DNA from: a virus
Direction: 5' to 3' (one strand)
DNA: 30,961 nt
Virus record (IMG/VR): IMGVR_UViG_3300035071_000090
Span: 1-30,961 of that record
Positions 7,762-15,825 of this stretch are shown here, piece by piece (position 1 is the first letter of the stretch; the number at the start of each line of letters is the position of its first letter). The notes below the pieces were generated by a model. The model worked only from the letters and a program-made list of their open reading frames with translations, made no database searches and was not told where the DNA came from. A program made the translations under genes and the position numbers.

Positions 7762-9552
7762 TTAACCGAACACGATCAGGCCGCGATCGGCCGAATAGAC
7801 GCTGGATTCGTTTTCGGCTTCAGGATTCATGCTCATGAGCGCCACGGCGTTGAACAGCGCCATGGCGGGATCGATCTTGCCGTAGCCGGTCTCGTCCCGC
7901 GCCGCGCGCATGGCCGTCGCCGTCTGGACGATTCGCAGATTTCCGACGCACCAGGTCAGCAAGGCTTGATCTCCGTGCCGGAATCTGCGGTCCGCCAGCA
8001 TGCGCTCGACGGTCTTAATCGCGCCCATGAGGCCGATGCCCTGGCGCACGCCCTCGAGCAGATTGGCGTCTTGGGTGACTTCGATCTTGGCCAGCGCGTC
8101 GACGATCGCGCCGATGCCGGCCGCGTCGACGCCGACCTGAGCCAGGAGCCCGGCGTCGCGGACGCGCGCCACGAGATCGACGACAAATTGAATGTCCAAA
8201 GGCAAGCTGTTCGGGTCATGAGCTGCCGCAGGAACGTCTTCGAGCAAAGCAAGAACGGCGTCGTCTTTTTCGAGGATATCTTCGTCGTCGCGGCCAAAGC
8301 GGAAAACGGTCAGTTCGCCGGCCTTTTTGAAGCGGAGATAATCCTCGGCGTTGGCCTTGCGACGCCACACGCCGATCGTCGAAATGAGCCCATGGGCCCA
8401 GCAAAGCCAGCGACCGGTTTCGCGTTCGCGCCCAACGACAGCGACGCCGAGCAGATCGTCGAGACCGCCGCCGTCGATCCCGACCGTGACGACTTCACTG
8501 CGCTCGAGGAGCGTGTCTAGAGTGAGGGCAGCCTCAACTCCGCGCGACCAGATCGCCGCGCCCGCCCATCCATCCGAGCGCAGCGCCATGCCGGGCTCGA
8601 CATTGAGATGTTTGGCGAAGAAATTGACCAGCGAAGCCCTGCCCCCGCGCTCGGCCTTGCCGAGTTCGGCGAGGAGATATCGCTCGCTGACCGAAGCGCC
8701 GAGATTTGGGTTCGGGATGTAGAAGAATTCCGGCTTCTTGTAGCTTTCGTCCTTTATGAATTTCTTGGGATATTCATAGAGGATTCCGAGGGCGCTCGGA
8801 TCGTCTATTTTGCCGTCCCTGACGCCGCGGAAATAATCGAGCCGTTGCAGATACACGCCCGCCGGCGGCCCGTCAGGCTTCGTCGAGGCGGAAATCACGA
8901 AACCCTCGGGATGCGAAGCAAGGCCGCCCTTCGCTTCGCGAAACATCGCTTCGGATCCGGCTCTTTTGCCGAACAGCCAGAGTTCGTCGATGAGGAGGCC
9001 GATCGTTTTCTTGCCGCCGACTGTCTCCGAATCGGCGGCGATGACCTTCAGAAACGCCCGCGTATTGCGATGCGTTATGATCCTCTGGTTCTCCTGGATA
9101 TGCAGGATCTGCGCGAGCGCCGGATCGGCGCGGATCATATCGCGAGCCGGAAAGAAGGAATTGTCGGCGATCTCCTTCGTCGGCGCCAGGATGTAGAACT
9201 CGCCCGATTCACGCCAATTTCTGATCAGGCAGGTCACCATCAGGGCGGCGGCCAGCGTCGATTTTATGTTCTTTTTGGCGATATCGAGATGGAAATCGTT
9301 GATGTAGCGCACGCCCTCGGCGGCGTCATAGGAACCGAAGAAGGCCGCGGCGAGAGCTGTTGTCCAGGGCCGGCAGACCTCGCCGATCATTGGACGGCCC
9401 GGAAGACTTACGAGCCGCATCGAATGGAAAACGCCGAGGCCGCTCTTGGCTTCTTCCGGAAAAAGCGGATCGAAGGGAATAAGCGAGCGTCCATCGACGA
9501 TGCGCTCTTCCCAATCGGGGCACGCAGTCGACCAGCTGGGCTGGATGTTCAT
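7762..9552 (-). CDS. terL: Terminase large subunit, HK97-like
   Basis: This 596-residue enzyme packages DNA into the prohead. The ATPase half has a variant P-loop, KKNIKST at residues 93-99, and a Walker B in GLLIDELWLF with Asp189-Glu190. The nuclease half shows the RuvC-like acidic strands: VTVGIDGGGLDDLLG (Asp360), VGVDAAGIGAIVDAL, and a last Asp in GYGKIDPAMALFNA. The P-loop differs from the classical G-x-x-x-x-G-K-S/T but matches the K-x-x-K-S-T variant common in this terminase clade. Its start overlaps the TerS stop by four bases, so the two subunits are probably translationally coupled. Confidence 0.95.
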   Translation of the reverse strand: MNIQPSWSTACPDWEERIVDGRSLIPFDPLFPEEAKSGLGVFHSMRLVSLPGRPMIGEVCRPWTTALAAAFFGSYDAAEGVRYINDFHLDIAKKNIKSTLAAALMVTCLIRNWRESGEFYILAPTKEIADNSFFPARDMIRADPALAQILHIQENQRIITHRNTRAFLKVIAADSETVGGKKTIGLLIDELWLFGKRAGSEAMFREAKGGLASHPEGFVISASTKPDGPPAGVYLQRLDYFRGVRDGKIDDPSALGILYEYPKKFIKDESYKKPEFFYIPNPNLGASVSERYLLAELGKAERGGRASLVNFFAKHLNVEPGMALRSDGWAGAAIWSRGVEAALTLDTLLERSEVVTVGIDGGGLDDLLGVAVVGRERETGRWLCWAHGLISTIGVWRRKANAEDYLRFKKAGELTVFRFGRDDEDILEKDDAVLALLEDVPAAAHDPNSLPLDIQFVVDLVARVRDAGLLAQVGVDAAGIGAIVDALAKIEVTQDANLLEGVRQGIGLMGAIKTVERMLADRRFRHGDQALLTWCVGNLRIVQTATAMRAARDETGYGKIDPAMALFNAVALMSMNPEAENESSVYSADRGLIVFG

Positions 9553-10193
9553 TGAGCCGTCGGCGACGCATAGCGCTTCGGTGGGGCCGGCGTCGCATAG
9601 AGCCCGGTCGCGGCCGCCTCGGCGGCGCGCTGGGCGATCTCCTTCTTGCCGAGGCGCTCGGGCGATTGCTCTTCCGGCATGCGTGCCTTGCCAACCGTGC
9701 CGAGTCCACGATCGAGCAGGGCCTTGCAGGCTGCGGCGATCGCCGTCTCGCTGGCTCCGTTCATGGCGATCTGGCGCAGCACTTCGATCGCGAGATTGGC
9801 GTATCTTTTGGCCTCGGCTCGGATTTCAGCGGTGAGCGAGACCGACTGCGGCTCGGGGGCGATCATGAAGGGCAACATGGCCATCGCCGCATCGCCGCCA
9901 ATCTCGACGGCGGGCTTGCCATAGCCGCGATCGAGCAGCTCCTTGGCGGCCGTAATCTTGGCGGCCTCGCTGCTTCCGTCGCAGAGAAGCTTAACGAGCG
10001 ATTCGATCACGTCTCGGGCGTGCTTCTGGGCGACACCATCGATCTCCGCCGGCGGCTCCTTCGCCAGCGCGCTCACGCGATTCAGTGGGCCGAGCGTCGA
10101 AGGCTTGACGAAGCCCTTAGGCTTGCGCCCGGCGCCGATGCGCTTGCCGCCGCGGCGGGATTTCGGGGCTTCGATCGCGACGCTCTCACTCAT
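9549..10193 (-). CDS. terS: Probable terminase small subunit
   Basis: The 214-residue protein lies directly upstream of the large terminase and overlaps it by ATGA. The N-terminus has the basic, Gly-rich motif RRGGKRIGAGRKP common at the start of phage small terminases and other DNA-binding proteins. The centre (residues 45-85: RDVIESLVKLLCDGSSEAAK) and residues 125-165 are two similar helical segments, each ending ...AAKELLDRGYGK or ...AACKALLDRGLGT, so the protein looks internally duplicated. The role would be recognition of the packaging site and control of TerL. The assignment rests on position plus the N-terminal motif. Confidence 0.75.
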   Translation of the reverse strand: MSESVAIEAPKSRRGGKRIGAGRKPKGFVKPSTLGPLNRVSALAKEPPAEIDGVAQKHARDVIESLVKLLCDGSSEAAKITAAKELLDRGYGKPAVEIGGDAAMAMLPFMIAPEPQSVSLTAEIRAEAKRYANLAIEVLRQIAMNGASETAIAAACKALLDRGLGTVGKARMPEEQSPERLGKKEIAQRAAEAAATGLYATPAPPKRYASPTAQ

Positions 10194-10308
10194 TTTTGAT
10201 TTCCATTGATTACGCCGGCCTAATCAAACCTATTGCTGCGCATAAAATTTTCTCGCGCATTGGAACCATGCCGGTTGCTAGGCGAGGCTGATTGGGAAAG
10301 ATAACCCC
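10194..10308. other. Gap between HNH nuclease and TerS; dyad, possible cos or promoter region
   Basis: This 115-base stretch is the largest gap inside the packaging cassette and is AT-richer than its surroundings. It holds a perfect dyad, TTGATTA at 10206-10212 and TAATCAA at 10221-10227, separated by CGCCGGCC, 13 bases upstream of the TerS start. A second, weaker dyad TGCGC...GCGCA lies beside it. Between an HNH nuclease and the terminase genes this is a sensible place for a cos site or a late promoter. I see no clear -35/-10 pair. Confidence 0.45.
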
Positions 10309-10683
10309 CTATCCCCCTTGTCGAAGGCGAGCAGATCTGGCCTCGATGGTCTTGCGGTTGTGGCAGCCGCCCCGCTTACCGTCCGCATGAGGGCGGCCGT
10401 TGCCGCCGGTGCGGGTGCAGTTGAGCTTCACGTTGCTTCGATCGAAAGGTTCGCCGCCGTCCTTGAGTTCCTCGACGTGATCTCCGATCAGGCGCACGGG
10501 GGAGCCGTCGTCTTCCATCGACTTGCCGCATAGCTCGCAGCGCCGGCCGCGTTCGGCGATGATCGAGGCGATGAGCTTGCGCCAACGCGGATCGAGATAG
10601 ATCGCGTCGGCTTGCTTCTTTGGCGGTGTCAGCTTTGTGAGGTTCGCAACGGCGACGCGAGGGCGCAAGGTTCGAAGCTTCAT
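10309..10683 (-). CDS. HNH endonuclease, packaging-associated
   Basis: This 124-residue protein has a clear HNH fold: a zinc-type Cys49-x2-Cys52 (RRCELCGK), the catalytic Asp68-His69 in LIGDHVEELKDGG, Asn84 in DRSNVKLNC with Cys89, and a final GGCHNRKT with Cys107-His108. In cos-type HK97-like phages an HNH protein encoded beside the terminase works with it in DNA cleavage (HK97 gp74 is the known case). The position here, right before TerS, makes that role likely. Its start overlaps the NusG-like gene stop by ATGA, so it is co-transcribed with it. Confidence 0.88.
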   Translation of the reverse strand: MKLRTLRPRVAVANLTKLTPPKKQADAIYLDPRWRKLIASIIAERGRRCELCGKSMEDDGSPVRLIGDHVEELKDGGEPFDRSNVKLNCTRTGGNGRPHADGKRGGCHNRKTIEARSARLRQGG

Positions 10684-11312
10684 CGGCGCACCGCCGCCAT
10701 AGCTTCGCTAAAGGGACGGCTTTCGCCGCTCACCTTGGAAACGTCGGAAGGCTTCGGGGGCCGTCGGCCCTGCTCCTGCGCTTCGACGTGGCCCACTTCG
10801 CAGATTATGGGGGTGGACCGCCCGAATAGGTTCAGGTCTATTCGCATCACGCCGCGGGAGTCAACGTCGGCGACGACGCCGGCGTGGCCCTGGAGCGGCC
10901 CGGCGACAAGCGCGACTTTCATTCCCTTTTTGATTTCAACGCCATTTGCCGAACGTCTGCCGGGACAAAAAGACATGTAGAATTCGATCAGGCCTTCAGG
11001 CAAAGCAGCCGGTGCGTCCGACCCGGCCATGGTCACGAAGCCGAAAACGCCACGCATATTCTTGACCGCCGAAACGACAAAACCATGCGTGATATCAGTC
11101 TCTTCGCAGCGCAGAAAAATGTAGCGGCCAAAGCGCGCGATCTTGGTGATTCGCCTCTTCGGCCCCATGCTCGGCGCGGCTTTGCGCACATTTCGGTTCC
11201 ATGAACGTCTCTCGTCGACTGGCCGCCAGGCCTTGAAACCCGCGGCGACCAAGCGCAGATAGGCGTCTTCATCGCGCCCTTCATAGGCTTCGACCACATA
11301 CCAGCGTTGCAT
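10680..11312 (-). CDS. NusG-family transcription elongation factor (NGN + KOW)
   Basis: The product has 210 residues from the ATG at 11312, chosen because NusG proteins begin with a short M-x-x-W-Y-V-V strand (MQRWYVVEAYEGRDEDAYLR). In-frame starts at 11324 (ATG) and 11354 (GTG) exist. The NGN domain covers roughly residues 1-115, with KIARFGRYIFLRCE and NMRGVFGFVTM matching family strands. The KOW part is IKKGMKVALVAGPLQGHAGVVADVD (about residues 130-155). A Pro/Arg tail ends it. Such a phage-borne paralogue could change pausing or termination on the long leftward operon. It lies between replication and packaging genes, where antitermination would matter. Confidence 0.85.
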   Translation of the reverse strand: MQRWYVVEAYEGRDEDAYLRLVAAGFKAWRPVDERRSWNRNVRKAAPSMGPKRRITKIARFGRYIFLRCEETDITHGFVVSAVKNMRGVFGFVTMAGSDAPAALPEGLIEFYMSFCPGRRSANGVEIKKGMKVALVAGPLQGHAGVVADVDSRGVMRIDLNLFGRSTPIICEVGHVEAQEQGRRPPKPSDVSKVSGESRPFSEAMAAVRR

Positions 11313-11357
11313 ATTCGCCCCCATGCGCAGGATCGGACTCGCACAAAACGCCACGCT

Positions 11358-12479
11358 TCACACGGTGCGGCGCGGAGGGTCGGCGGTCGATTCAGGGCGC
11401 GGTGAAACATCTGATTTGGCGAGCGCCGGCGGCCATTCGGTCGGACGCAGGATACCCATCCCGGTCGGAAAGCTGCGTAGATCGATCCGCTCGACGCCGT
11501 TCGCGAGGCGCTCATATCGCGCCCAGGCCGCGAATTGCGGCGTATGCTCGCGGATCACGACGCCACCATATTTGGCGCGCTGCAGCTCGTGCAGCTCCTG
11601 CTTGCGCCGTTCCGTCGCGTCGATCTTCGCGACGAACTCTTCCCAGCCGCGATTTGTCAGCCAATTTCCAGCGAATGCCTGACGGCGCTTTTTCTCGCGG
11701 CAGTCGCGCAGATAGGCCGGCGCGTGTTTCAGCGCGAGCGCCCGCTCGGGAGGCTTCAGTCGGCGGAACACGCCCTTAGCGACAATCGGGCTCTCGACCT
11801 CCTGCCAATTCCAAAGATCGTAGAATTTGGTCCACTCCGCCGCCTCTTCGCCGGGAGGAGGCGCTGAAACACTTTCGCCAAAATCTCTCTCTCGGTCGGC
11901 GCAGCCGATCGTTGGCTCAGGCTCAGGTTCGGGTGGAGAGAGAGAGTCTTTGACGGTTAACTTGGTTATTCTAGCCCTCTCACCAGTGGTAGGGTCCCCC
12001 TTCCACAGCTGTGGTAGGGTGACCCTCTCACAGCTGTGGTAGGGTGACCCTCTCAATTTGGAAGGGTCCCCACCCTCGTTTTGGGGTTCAGACGGCGCGC
12101 AATCGGGAGCCGCTGGCGACACATTTTCGCCGCCGGAAGCGGCCTCGGCCGAAGCTTCGCGCGGCGGCTTTCCGGTCCAGCCGAGCGAGCGGGCAAACTC
12201 GCGTGCGGCTTCGTCGCACAGCAGAATGATCCAGTCAGACTGCCGCCGCCCGCTTTCATGATAGCGCGCCGCCCGCGCGATGAGATCGATGTCCTCGAGC
12301 TCGGCAAGCCATCGCCGCACGCTTGAGGCGCTTTGTTCGGTTTCCTCGGCGAGCCTGGGAATCGAGGGATAGCAGTCTCCATTGACGCCGGCATAATTGG
12401 CGATGGTGAGCAGCAAGGCCTTGCCCGCCGGCGAGCCTGTCTTGCGCCCGAGCGCCCATGTCGTCGCCTGATAGCTCAT
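11358..12479 (-). CDS. Helix-turn-helix replication protein (lambda O-like position)
   Basis: This 373-residue protein has an N-terminal winged helix, residues 1-95: KTGSPAGKALLLTIANYAGV, DCYPSIPRLAEETEQSASSV and RRWLAELEDIDLIARA, the HTH_36-type fold found in phage and plasmid initiators. The middle (about 100-190) is low-complexity and Pro/Glu-rich. The C-terminal part is helical and basic, with a YLRDCREKKRRQAFAGNWLTNRGWEEF segment split over a conserved-looking W-x-x-F pattern. Iterons lie inside the coding sequence over residues about 142-166, as the lambda origin lies inside O. No helicase or loader domain is visible, so host helicase recruitment is assumed. Confidence 0.75.
   Translation of the reverse strand: MSYQATTWALGRKTGSPAGKALLLTIANYAGVNGDCYPSIPRLAEETEQSASSVRRWLAELEDIDLIARAARYHESGRRQSDWIILLCDEAAREFARSLGWTGKPPREASAEAASGGENVSPAAPDCAPSEPQNEGGDPSKLRGSPYHSCERVTLPQLWKGDPTTGERARITKLTVKDSLSPPEPEPEPTIGCADRERDFGESVSAPPPGEEAAEWTKFYDLWNWQEVESPIVAKGVFRRLKPPERALALKHAPAYLRDCREKKRRQAFAGNWLTNRGWEEFVAKIDATERRKQELHELQRAKYGGVVIREHTPQFAAWARYERLANGVERIDLRSFPTGMGILRPTEWPPALAKSDVSPRPESTADPPRRTV
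11981..12078. repeat. Four 23-25-bp iterons inside the O-like gene; candidate replication origin
   Basis: Two adjacent identical 25-bp units lie at 12004-12028 and 12029-12053. A degenerate unit precedes them (11981-12003) and another follows (12054-12078). Each perfect unit holds two small dyads: CACAGCTGTG and AGGGTGACCCT. Because 25 is not a multiple of three, each copy is read in a different frame by the gene, so the conservation acts on DNA and not on protein. This is what an initiator-binding array looks like. An AT-richer stretch (TTAACTTGGTTATTCTAG, 11957-11974) lies next to it and could be the unwinding site. Confidence 0.75.
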
Positions 12480-13051
12480 GCGGCGACCTTTGCTTTGCGC
12501 GAGTCGCCGCGCACATGATGCATGACCGCGGTGCGGTGACGGTCCGACATGAGGCCGATATCGACATAGGACAGCGAAAGCTCGCGCTTCGTGCGCGCGA
12601 AAATCGCCTTGCGCGCCGCGACGGCGAAGAGCGCGCGCGATGGCCCGCGAAACTGCGCGAGTGTGAGCCCGCGCGCGTCGAGCTCCGCCGAGACGATGTC
12701 ATAAAATTCCGGCGTGTAATAGATGCGCGCCAGGCGTTGTTCTCTCAGCCGCCGCGCGCGTGAGATTTCATCGGCGAGTGCGTCGATCAGCGGCAGTTTC
12801 GCCAAAATCTCAGGCGCGCCAGAAACGCGCGGAAGATCGCGTTCGCGCGCGCGCAGCGTCACCGCGATCGCCCCGCGCGGCGCGCCACAGCGCGTCGAGG
12901 CAAACACGAAGGAGCGGCGCGCGAGACTTGATCTCCGCGCCGCGGTGCGTTCCGGCGCGATCATGATCGCCGTCTCGATGCCAAAAACGCGCGCCGCAGC
13001 GAAGAGAAAATCTTCGGCGAGCGGACGCGTCTTCGCAATTTCAGGCTTCAT
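12476..13051 (-). CDS. DnaA domain IV-like DNA-binding protein
   Basis: The product has 191 residues from the ATG at 13051; the longer frame overlaps the upstream gene too far. Residues 128-183 match DnaA domain IV. The order is GLTLAQFRGPSRALFAVAAR, then KAIFARTKRELSLSYVDIGL, then MSDRHRTAVMHHVRG, where D-R-H-R-T-A-V-M-H corresponds to the DnaA signature R-D-H-T-T-V-x-H. The AAA+ ATPase of DnaA is absent. Residues 12-60 (FAAARVFGIETAIMIAPERT) look like a second, decayed copy of the same domain. It may bind DnaA boxes in phage or host DNA. The stop overlaps the O-like gene by ATGA, suggesting a shared replication role. Confidence 0.75.
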   Translation of the reverse strand: MKPEIAKTRPLAEDFLFAAARVFGIETAIMIAPERTAARRSSLARRSFVFASTRCGAPRGAIAVTLRARERDLPRVSGAPEILAKLPLIDALADEISRARRLREQRLARIYYTPEFYDIVSAELDARGLTLAQFRGPSRALFAVAARKAIFARTKRELSLSYVDIGLMSDRHRTAVMHHVRGDSRKAKVAA

Positions 13052-13445
13052 TGCTCGCGGCCCCTTCGAGCAAGCCCTTTTTGCGCAACCCGCAGCGGAT
13101 ATTGACGACGGTGTGTTCGGACAGACGAGATTTCGCGGCAATGTGCTTGCAAGAAAGGCCTTGCCGTGAAAGCAAGAGCACAGCGCGCTGATTGTCTGTC
13201 AGCGACCGTTCTGCAGCGCCCCCCCCTATGGATGACGCCGCATTTTCCGGCGGTGCTGAATCGTAGGTCTCACCTTCCGGCTGGGCGTCATCAGGTTGTT
13301 CGCCATAGGCGTTATATTCGACGGGCCAGAGCAGTGATGCGGCTTCGAACAGCTGCTCGGCGAAACGCGCGACCGCGGCGAAATCGCCGAATTCGCAGCG
13401 CGCCGAGGCGAGCTGTCGCAACTCAAAGTCAATTTCAACCTTCAT
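13041..13445 (-). CDS. Small HTH protein, LuxR/sigma-4-type DNA-binding end
   Basis: The protein has 134 residues. Residues 82-126 form a LuxR- or sigma-region-4-like helix-turn-helix: LTDNQRAVLLLSRQGLSCKH, IAAKSRLSEHTVVNIRCGLR, KKGLL. The N-terminal half is acidic and of unknown fold, and a Gly/Ala linker separates the two. No receiver or autoinducer domain is present. Start 13445 has GAGG eight bases upstream. The gene overlaps the DnaA-like gene by 11 bases. It is probably a phage transcription regulator, but its target is unknown. A short dyad (GAAACGT, 13495-13501; ACGTTTC, 13508-13514) just upstream could be its site or an RNA hairpin. Confidence 0.7.
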   Translation of the reverse strand: MKVEIDFELRQLASARCEFGDFAAVARFAEQLFEAASLLWPVEYNAYGEQPDDAQPEGETYDSAPPENAASSIGGGAAERSLTDNQRAVLLLSRQGLSCKHIAAKSRLSEHTVVNIRCGLRKKGLLEGAASNEA

Positions 13446-13505
13446 TTGACTTGCCTCGCTTCTCTTGATGCTTGGAACGCAACTGCGAATACGCGAAACG
13501 TAAAC

Positions 13506-14534
13506 TCACGTTTCCGCCTCCAGGCCCCACGCATCCCATCCCGCGCGCGGCGGGCCGCGGCGGTTCAATTCGATCTTGGGAAGGTTCGGGAAGTATTCTT
13601 CGATGAGCTCGAGGAAGACCTCTGGCTTTTCGGAGTGGCGCGCGAGCGCCGCTTCGAGCACAGATTCCCATTGCTGACCCGGCGCTGGACAGGGGAGATC
13701 GCCGCGCACGCCGAGCAAAAGAAGCTCATGCTTGTTGCGAAACCAATAGCCAGTGCCTGCGCGGTCCTTGGTCCAGACGATATGCGAACGATAATCGAAG
13801 CCCCAAGCGCCCATGACGATGAGCGCATGCGGCAGCATCGGAACCGTCGCCCAAAGCAACAGCCCGCTGTCGTCGGCGGAGACCGACGCGACGTCGCGCG
13901 CGGCGATGACCTCGAGGCATGACGTCGGATAGTGATTGTCGGGTGAGCGATCGAGGCCGGTCTCGCGCGACCAAGGCTCGAAGCGCCATTCGGGATCGGC
14001 CAGGATGACCGCGTATTTCTTGTCCGGGAGCGCGCGCTGTTTCGCGCCGAGATCGGCCTCACGCGCCGCGCGCCGATCCTGCTTTTCGGCCAGGCGTTCG
14101 GCGCGCGTGCGCTCCATTGCGGAAAGCGCCTCTCGCTTTGAATCGGCGAGTTTTTGGGAAAATTCGTCGTCGGAAAGCTCGGCGAGGCGGCGCCAGCGGA
14201 ACGATTGCGTTTTGGTGACGCCGAGATCGTCGAGCTTCGGCGGTTGAAAAGTTTCGCCGTGAAACTTTTGCGCCGTGCCGCGCGCCGCGCGCTCGCCCTT
14301 CAGCGCCATGTGGCGCAAAATCTCGCCGGTCTTGCGCTCGGCGCGCAGGCGAATTTCCATGGCCCACTCGATGAGCGCGCCATCTTTGGCCTGCTTGGCG
14401 TATTCCTGCAGCGCAACGGCGCGATTGCGGATCATGCGCGCTTCGTCGACGCTGCAACATTCGGCGAGCGCGCGCCGCGCTTCGTCGTAGCGAATGAGCG
14501 CAACGCTCTGCTTCGCGACCGCTGGCGCGTTCAC
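13506..14534 (-). CDS. MT-A70 family adenine methyltransferase
   Basis: The 342-residue protein has two parts. Residues 170-342 are the MT-A70 catalytic domain: KKYAVILADPEWRFEPWSRE holds the S-adenosylmethionine/active-site tetrad as Asp180-Pro-Glu-Trp183 rather than D-P-P-W, followed by DNHYPTSCLEVIAARDV, SGLLLWATVPMLPHALIVM, YRSHIVWTKDRAGTGYW and KHELLLLGVRG. It should methylate adenine N6 in DNA. Residues 1-160 are a helical, basic domain that is duplicated in the next gene upstream. The D-P-E-W form also occurs in related phage enzymes as far as I recall, so activity is still expected. The start overlaps the paralogue's stop by ATGA. Confidence 0.9.
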   Translation of the reverse strand: MNAPAVAKQSVALIRYDEARRALAECCSVDEARMIRNRAVALQEYAKQAKDGALIEWAMEIRLRAERKTGEILRHMALKGERAARGTAQKFHGETFQPPKLDDLGVTKTQSFRWRRLAELSDDEFSQKLADSKREALSAMERTRAERLAEKQDRRAAREADLGAKQRALPDKKYAVILADPEWRFEPWSRETGLDRSPDNHYPTSCLEVIAARDVASVSADDSGLLLWATVPMLPHALIVMGAWGFDYRSHIVWTKDRAGTGYWFRNKHELLLLGVRGDLPCPAPGQQWESVLEAALARHSEKPEVFLELIEEYFPNLPKIELNRRGPPRAGWDAWGLEAET

Positions 14535-15274
14535 GGCGATACTCCTTTGGAGGAGGTTTCAATAACCGCGAGAAAGCTTTCGATTGTCTCGGCTTTGAGG
14601 ATTTCTCGAATTGGCGCATTCGGATTTGCGGGCACCGCGTGCTCGAACGCGCGACGAAGCAATTCGGCTTCGCGCAGATTTTCGGCGATGAAACGCTCGA
14701 TCTGCGACCATTTCAGATTGCCGAGATTCGAGCCGTCACGTAGCTTTATTTTCTCGAAAATGGAGACCGGAGGCTTTTCTTCAGCGGCGCGAAAAGCTCG
14801 CGGCCGCATTTCCCTTTCGGGAGCTCCTTGGTGTCCGCGATTCGCGCGGCGCTCCGCGGAAGAAAGGATAGCCTCGCGCTTCGCTGCCGCGACCTTCTTT
14901 TCGAAGAATTTTCCCTGTAGATCAGCGAGCTTTTGCCAACGCGAGGATTGTGACTTAGTGACGCCGAGATCGGCGAGTTTCGGCGTATCGTCCTGCGATC
15001 CCTTCTTTTGATCGCCTCCGCCGCGGTGGCGCTCGCCGCGCGCCGCCATCTCACGCAAAAGTTCGCCGGCGCGCCGTTCCGCGCGCATGCGAATTTCAGT
15101 CGCGTGGCTGATAAGCTCGTTATCCTTAGCCTGGCGGGCATAAGCTTGGAGCGCGATCGCCTTATCGCGAATATCCTTAACTTCGTCGACACGATACGCC
15201 TCGGCGAGCGCCTTTCGCGCCGCATCATAGCGGATGAGCGCGACGCTCGGCTTGGCGATCGCCGGCGCGCTCAT
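14531..15274 (-). CDS. Stand-alone paralogue of the MT-A70 N-terminal domain
   Basis: The product has 247 residues from the ATG at 15274, which overlaps the upstream stop. Residues 1-150 align throughout with the N-terminal domain of the downstream methyltransferase: SAPAIAKPSVALIRYDAARK against NAPAVAKQSVALIRYDEARR, later TEIRMRAERRAGELLREMA against MEIRLRAERKTGEILRHMA, and KLADLGVTKSQSSRWQKLAD against KLDDLGVTKTQSFRWRRLAE. The catalytic domain is missing and replaced by about 80 residues of a different helical end (WSQIERFIAENLREAELLRR). It may be a DNA-recognition or partner subunit for the methyltransferase. A tandem duplication followed by loss or swap of the catalytic half explains the layout. 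Confidence 0.8.
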   Translation of the reverse strand: MSAPAIAKPSVALIRYDAARKALAEAYRVDEVKDIRDKAIALQAYARQAKDNELISHATEIRMRAERRAGELLREMAARGERHRGGGDQKKGSQDDTPKLADLGVTKSQSSRWQKLADLQGKFFEKKVAAAKREAILSSAERRANRGHQGAPEREMRPRAFRAAEEKPPVSIFEKIKLRDGSNLGNLKWSQIERFIAENLREAELLRRAFEHAVPANPNAPIREILKAETIESFLAVIETSSKGVSP

Positions 15275-15825
15275 CTTGGCTTCCCGAGCTGATGGAATCG
15301 ACGCAGGAAGAATTTTCTCCACAATGCCGGATCCTCGCGCCCGTCGAGACCGGAGTCGAACGGCGCGACGCCCCGCAAGACCGACCAATCATCGTCGTTC
15401 TGGAGCAGGTCGCGCCTTTCGGTCGCGAGCATGCGCAGATCGGCGCGCTTCACCTCTTCGGGAAACGGCCAAGGAAGGCTGAAGCGCTCCGCGATCGCGC
15501 GCTGGACGCGCTCTTCCAGGGCGCGATATTCGGGCGGCAGCGCCTTCAACGGCGCGCTCACATCGCCGAGATAGGCCTCGGACGCATCGTGCAGCAGCGC
15601 GGCGAGCGCGTGCTCCGAGGCGATGTTCCAGCTCATCTCCCAACTGTGCTGGGCGACGCTGTAGAAACGCGGGCAATGGCCGGTGAAGCGGCAGAGCAAG
15701 GACAGCGCATGCGCGATATCCTCGATATCGACCGACGCCGGATCGGGCCGAGCGAGATCGAAATAGGCGCCCGAGCGCAGAACGATGACCGGCCCGTCGA
15801 TCTGTCCAGTCATGCCCGCGCTCAT
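15271..15825 (-). CDS. HD-domain nucleotidase (YfbR-like)
   Basis: This 184-residue protein has an HD metal-binding fold. His39 is in DIAHALSLLCRFTGH, His60 in FYSVAQHSWEMS, His79-Asp80 in ALAALLHDASEAYLGDVSAP, and later acidic residues lie in EEVKRADLRMLATERRDLL. This matches YfbR-type 5'-deoxynucleotidases, which clear dNMPs. In a phage it could shift nucleotide pools or remove modified nucleotides. I use the ATG at 15825, which overlaps the upstream stop by ATGA; an ATG four codons further in is possible. It is part of the leftward early gene block. Confidence 0.88.
   Translation of the reverse strand: MSAGMTGQIDGPVIVLRSGAYFDLARPDPASVDIEDIAHALSLLCRFTGHCPRFYSVAQHSWEMSWNIASEHALAALLHDASEAYLGDVSAPLKALPPEYRALEERVQRAIAERFSLPWPFPEEVKRADLRMLATERRDLLQNDDDWSVLRGVAPFDSGLDGREDPALWRKFFLRRFHQLGKPR

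Noticed and set aside
7213-8520. Long plus-strand open frame of 435 codons
   Set aside because: It is antisense to portal and terminase genes; composition is that of a shadow frame.
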